Positions 61,041 through 64,000 of a stretch of DNA of 64,000 bases are shown here, one piece after another. The position numbers were made by a program, and so were the translations under genes. The notes beneath the pieces are model-generated. The model ran no database searches, had not been told where the DNA came from, and saw nothing but the letters and a program-made list of their open reading frames with translations. How positions within the stretch are numbered: position 1 is the first letter of the stretch; each line of letters opens with the position of its first letter. Source of the stretch: an uncultured Eubacteriales bacterium (GTDB taxonomy: Bacteria; Bacillota; Clostridia; Oscillospirales; Oscillospiraceae); the NCBI GenBank assembly GCA_900546915.1, contig UREY01000004.1, forward strand, positions 47,993-111,992, read 5' to 3'.

Positions 61041-61150
61041 TCCCTTCCCCGCCTGGAGTCCGGCATAATCGGCGGCGGCGCGCATAGAGATATACAGCGG
61101 ACAGGCCGGGCACGTCCTGCCGCGAGTGCTGAAGGGAAGGTTGGGGTTCC

Positions 61151-61726
61151 ATGGGAAAACTGCGGGTTTGGGTGCTGCTGCCGGTGCTGGTTCTCCTGTG
61201 TGGCTGCGCCGCACGGGAGGAAAGCCGGATGGAGGAAGCGCTGGCCTTCCGGGCGGCGTTGCTTGGGGCGGGAGGATGCTCCTTTTTGGGAGAGATTACG
61301 GCGGATTACGGCGATGAGGTGTATACCTTTACGGCTGCCTGTACCACCGACGCCGAAGGCGCCCTCTCCTTCAGCCTGACGGAGCCGGAGACCATCGCCG
61401 GGATTTCCGGCACGGTCCAGTCCGACGGAGGCAAGCTGACCTTTGACGATACGGCCCTGGCCTTTGGCCTTTTGGCGGACGGCAAGGTGAGCCCGGCCAC
61501 GGCGCCCTATGTGGTGTCCGAGAGCTGGCGTACCGGCTATATCACCAGCGTGGGGCAGGACGACAGCGGCCTGCGGCTTACGGTGGATACTTCCTTTGAA
61601 GAGAACCCTTTGACGGTGGATACCTGGCTGGATGAGGAAACAGGGATACCGCTTTTTGCGGAGGTGTGCTATAATGGCCAGAGAATTCTGACGGTTTCCA
61701 TATCGGAGTTTCAATACAACAGCTGA
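61151..61726 (+). CDS. Lipoprotein of unknown function
   Basis: 191 residues. A lipoprotein signal: KLRVWVLLPVLVLLCGC with the lipobox LCGC giving lipidated Cys19. The rest is acidic and beta-rich with no family I recognise (GEITADYGDEVYTFTAACTTDAEG, LTFDDTALAFGLLADGK, NGQRILTVSISEFQYN). GAAGGGAAGG before the ATG. It ends 11 nt before alr; both may be one transcript. Confidence 0.78.
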   Translation: MGKLRVWVLLPVLVLLCGCAAREESRMEEALAFRAALLGAGGCSFLGEITADYGDEVYTFTAACTTDAEGALSFSLTEPETIAGISGTVQSDGGKLTFDDTALAFGLLADGKVSPATAPYVVSESWRTGYITSVGQDDSGLRLTVDTSFEENPLTVDTWLDEETGIPLFAEVCYNGQRILTVSISEFQYNS

Positions 61727-61737
61727 TGGAGTGAACT

Positions 61738-62913
61738 ATGAAATTACTGAAGCGTACCTGGGCCGACGTGTCGCTGGACCATCTGGCTCATAACTATACC
61801 ATTCTGCGGGGGCAGGTTCCCGCGTCGTGCCGTTTTCTGGGCGTGGTGAAGGCGGATGCCTACGGCCACGGAGCCGTGCCGGTGAGTCACCATTTGGAGG
61901 AGCTGGGGGCGGAGTTTCTGGCGGTTTCCAATTTGGAGGAGGCTGTGCAGCTCCGCCGGGGCGGTGTGCAGCTGCCGATTTTGATTTTGGGCTATACCCC
62001 TGCGCTGTACGCCAGGGATATGGCGGAGATGGACCTGCGCCAGGAGGTGCACAGTCTGGCCTATGCCCGGGAGCTGGAGGCCCGCCTGGTGGGCACGGAT
62101 TCCCGGCTGCGTGTCCATTTAAAGCTGGATACGGGAATGGCGCGTTTGGGATTTTTCTGCCGGGAGGGAGAAAAAACACTGGAGGAGCTTCTCGCGGTAA
62201 CCCGGATGCCCCATCTTTTGACCGAGGGGATGTTCACTCATTTTCCCGTGGCGGACTCTCTGGCGCCGGAGGACGAGGCCTTCACCCGGGAGCAGTTTCA
62301 GACCTTTGAACGCTTTGTGGCAGAGATGCAGGCGGCCGGTGCGCGGCCGGAAATCTGCCACTGCTGCAACAGCGGCGCCACCATTTTGCACCCGGAGTAC
62401 GCCCTGGATATGATACGTCCCGGCGTGGCGACCTATGGCTTTCCCCCCTCGGCGGAGCTGGCGGGCCGGTTGGATTTGAGGCCGCTGCTGACGCTGCGGA
62501 CCACCATTTGCCAAATCCGGCAGTATCCTGCCGGTGTGCCGGTGAGCTATGGAAGAACGTATGTGACCCCCGGTCCCCGGTCCATTGCGGTGGTGTCCAT
62601 CGGCTATGCCGACGGCCTGTCCCGGCAGCTGTCCGGCCGGGTGAGCTTTTTGCTGCGAGGCGTCCGGGTGCCGGTGGTGGGCCGGATTTGTATGGACATG
62701 TGCATGGTGGATGTGACGCAGGTGCCGGAGGCCCGGGTGGGGGACCAGGTGACGGTGCTGGGCGACGGCAAGGACGGCGCGCCCAGCGCCTGCGATTTGG
62801 CCGGACAGCTGGGGACCATCGCCTATGAAATTCTGTGCTCCATCAATAAGAGAATCCCCCGGATTTACTTGGATGGGAAGAAACGGACGGAGATTTTGCA
62901 GTATATTGTTTAA
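61738..62913 (+). CDS. alr: Alanine racemase
   Basis: 391 residues, PLP barrel fold. VVKADAYGHGA holds the PLP lysine (Lys38); HLKLDTGMARLGF, CNSGATILHPE, RPGVATYGFPPS and VSIGYADGLSR with GRICMDMCMVDVT complete the family motifs, including the tyrosine-bearing catalytic loop. It makes D-alanine for peptidoglycan. In Bacillus subtilis alr is followed by the ndoAI-ndoA antitoxin/toxin pair; here only the toxin-like gene follows. Confidence 0.96.
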   Translation: MKLLKRTWADVSLDHLAHNYTILRGQVPASCRFLGVVKADAYGHGAVPVSHHLEELGAEFLAVSNLEEAVQLRRGGVQLPILILGYTPALYARDMAEMDLRQEVHSLAYARELEARLVGTDSRLRVHLKLDTGMARLGFFCREGEKTLEELLAVTRMPHLLTEGMFTHFPVADSLAPEDEAFTREQFQTFERFVAEMQAAGARPEICHCCNSGATILHPEYALDMIRPGVATYGFPPSAELAGRLDLRPLLTLRTTICQIRQYPAGVPVSYGRTYVTPGPRSIAVVSIGYADGLSRQLSGRVSFLLRGVRVPVVGRICMDMCMVDVTQVPEARVGDQVTVLGDGKDGAPSACDLAGQLGTIAYEILCSINKRIPRIYLDGKKRTEILQYIV

Positions 62914-63085
62914 TCCGGCGTTTTTTGTCGGCTTTGCGCAACTTTCACCGGACGGAGCATAGGATAATTCGGAAGCGGGACCGGTATAAATCCGGTGTCT
63001 ACGTGGGACAATAGAATTACAGCCGCGTTACATAGAGAGAAAGACTCGGTGACGCGGGAACGATTTCTCACGGAGCGTGAAGCCA

Positions 63086-63442
63086 ATGGATTCCAATGTT
63101 AAACGGGGCGATATTTTTTATGCGGACCTGAGCCCGGTCGTGGGCAGTGAGCAGGGGGGCACCCGCCCGGTGCTCATTGTGCAAAACGACGTGGGGAACA
63201 AGCACTCTCCCACTGTGATTGCCGCTGCCATCACCAGTCAGACCGGCAAGGCCCGTCTGCCGACCCATATCAACATTCCGGGCAGCAGCGTGGGCCTGAC
63301 CAAGGACTCGGTCATTCTTCTGGAGCAGATTCGGACCATCGACAAGCGCCGTCTGCGGGAACATATGGGCCGGCTGGATGAGACCCAGATGAACCAGGTG
63401 GATGACGCCATTGCCGTCAGCTTCGGCCTGCACGGGTATTGA
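63086..63442 (+). CDS. MazF/PemK-type endoribonuclease
   Basis: 118 residues: VKRGDIFYADLSPVVGSEQGG, RPVLIVQNDVGNKHSPTVIAAAITSQ, LPTHINIPG and DSVILLEQIRTIDKRRLREHMG match MazF/NdoA closely, with the catalytic Arg and Thr/Ser positions kept. It would cut mRNA at a short specific sequence. Start ATG 8 nt after GGAGCG; the GTG at 63077 is the alternative. The 172-nt gap to alr has no room for a typical ribbon-helix-helix antitoxin (about 90 codons) and no short frame with a ribosome site, so the toxin appears to be alone in this window. Confidence 0.92.
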   Translation: MDSNVKRGDIFYADLSPVVGSEQGGTRPVLIVQNDVGNKHSPTVIAAAITSQTGKARLPTHINIPGSSVGLTKDSVILLEQIRTIDKRRLREHMGRLDETQMNQVDDAIAVSFGLHGY

Positions 63443-63460
63443 GCAAAACGGCATAAAATT

Positions 63461-63497
63461 CACCTCCCTCGCATACCATGGCGGGGGAGGTGCTTTT
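63461..63497 (+). promoter_or_regulatory. Terminator-like hairpin burying the next gene's ribosome site
   Basis: CACCTCCCTCGC (63461-63472) and GCGGGGGAGGTG (63481-63492) form a 12-bp stem with one T-G pair and an 8-nt loop, followed by CTTTTCT. The 3' arm is itself the Shine-Dalgarno (GGGGGAGGTG) of the gene starting at 63500. It can end mazF transcription and block translation of read-through mRNA. Confidence 0.6.
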
Positions 63498-63499
63498 CT

Positions 63500-64000
63500 A
63501 TGAGCTTAGAAGGAAGCTGGCCCGTCTATGAGGGCGGCCGCCAGGTCGGTACATGTACGGTGGCCAGGCAGGGCCTGTATCTGCGGTTCGACTGCCGGTG
63601 CGGGCCCGCCGACGGCAGGATTTTGAGGTTGGTATTGCGCAGCGCGTCGGGGGATGTTTCTCTGGGGATTCCTGCGCCGGAGAACGGCATTCTGCAACTG
63701 CGGAAGGGGATTCCCGCCAAGCGGCTGCCGCAGGAGGACGAGTTCCGCCTGGAGCTGCTGGATTCCCGGCCCAGACCGGTTCCTCCTGTACCAGGCCCGG
63801 AGCTGCAACCGGAACCGGAACCGGAGCCGGAGCCGCAACCAGAGCCGGAACCGCAGCCGGAACCGGAACCAGAGCCGGAACCGGAACCAGAGCCGGAACC
63901 GCAGCCGGAACCGGAACCGGAGCCGGAGCTGCAACCAGAGCCGGAACCGCAACCAGTGCCGGAACCGGAGCCGCAACCAGAGCCGGAACCCCAGCCGGAG
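63500..64000 (+). CDS. Unknown protein with Pro-Glu repeat tail, N-terminal part
   Basis: 167 codons are in the window and the frame stays open at the edge. The first ~100 residues form a globular, beta-rich domain ([65 protein letters not shown]) that I do not recognise. From about residue 104 the protein is a [11 protein letters not shown] run, an extended acidic linker. No signal peptide is visible at the start. Whatever lies past the repeat (membrane segment or second domain) is outside the window. Confidence 0.7.
   Translation, partial: MSLEGSWPVYEGGRQVGTCTVARQGLYLRFDCRCGPADGRILRLVLRSASGDVSLGIPAPENGILQLRKGIPAKRLPQEDEFRLELLDSRPRPVPPVPGPELQPEPEPEPEPQPEPEPQPEPEPEPEPEPEPEPQPEPEPEPELQPEPEPQPVPEPEPQPEPEPQPE
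63809..64000 (+). repeat. Hexanucleotide repeat coding Pro-Glu
   Basis: Units CCGGAA, CCGGAG and CCGCAA/CCGCAG alternate to the window edge, coding PE with scattered PQ, LQ and PV. This kind of repeat is prone to length change by slippage; the frame is kept because each unit is 6 nt. Confidence 0.85.

Noticed and set aside
62914-63085. Possible antitoxin gene between alr and the MazF-like gene
   Set aside because: Only 172 nt, with no frame that has both a ribosome site and a plausible ribbon-helix-helix pattern.
63809-64000. CRISPR or tandem-repeat array
   Set aside because: The repeat unit is 6 nt without spacers and codes an in-frame Pro-Glu run.
1-64000. tRNA or rRNA genes, insertion sequences, integrase or prophage structural genes
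   Set aside because: Read through both strands; none of their characteristic sequences or protein motifs were seen.

Overview
The window looks like chromosome from a GC-rich, spore-forming anaerobic Firmicute, most likely a gut member of the Oscillospiraceae (Oscillibacter/Flavonifractor-like). The grounds are a butyrate kinase / phosphate butyryltransferase pair, ferredoxin-dependent indolepyruvate oxidoreductase, spoIIR, AddAB, RemA, a PASTA-domain PrkC kinase, S-layer homology (SLH) proteins, the MEP isoprenoid pathway and GC-rich codon use. The species is inferred from gene content only. I see no tRNA, rRNA, insertion sequence, CRISPR array or prophage module.

Layout. 1-1959 (minus): a FadR-type GntR regulator, a secreted phage-tail-lysozyme-like protein, a tiny membrane protein and the start of ruvC. 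2278-8651 (plus): an amino-acid fermentation operon, buk-ptb-PH-domain protein-iorA-iorB-aminotransferase, with a strong promoter and a FadR-type operator candidate. 8798-10996: a compositionally foreign secreted GLUG/SLH protein. 11306-13458: a lone EF-G-like GTPase with its own promoter. 13571-15672 (minus): a DUF3795-VOC fusion, an AraC regulator and the RNase P RNA gene. 15757-18417: murD-ispD-ispF. 18802-20189: a DUF3343 protein and a cysteine-desulfurase-like enzyme. 20305-35412: a long housekeeping and signalling cluster, cdaA-cdaR-rseC-like-yicC-remA-gmk-rpoZ-priA-def-fmt-rsmB-rlmN, then stp-prkC-rsgA from its own promoter. 35473-40474: a second, divergent Hanks-type kinase with an ectodomain, flanked by small membrane proteins and a zinc-ribbon/BIG2 membrane protein. 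40685-51264: a GNAT acetyltransferase, DUF1015, ispE, spoIIR, addB, addA. 51393-53167: an ECF sigma factor with a membrane partner. 53441-60014: exonuclease III and two large SLH surface proteins. 60192-64000: nnrD, a lipoprotein, alanine racemase, an antitoxin-less MazF and the start of a Pro/Glu-repeat protein.

How genes connect. The fermentation operon can form a complete short route: transamination, oxidative decarboxylation to an acyl-CoA with reduced ferredoxin, phosphotransacylation, and ATP from the acyl phosphate. The cdaA/stp-prkC clusters join c-di-AMP and Ser/Thr phospho-signalling to ribosome maturation and translation initiation genes. MurD and Alr supply peptidoglycan synthesis, IspD/F/E the MEP pathway, and AddAB, ExoA, RuvC and PriA DNA repair and restart.

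The most interesting non-coding signals are two hairpins that bury the ribosome-binding site of the next gene (upstream of spoIIR, where a sigma-F-like promoter would start inside the hairpin loop, and upstream of the last gene), a dyad wrapped around the -10 box of the DUF1015 gene, and a recurring promoter form with a TTG-type -35 exactly 17 nt from the -10.
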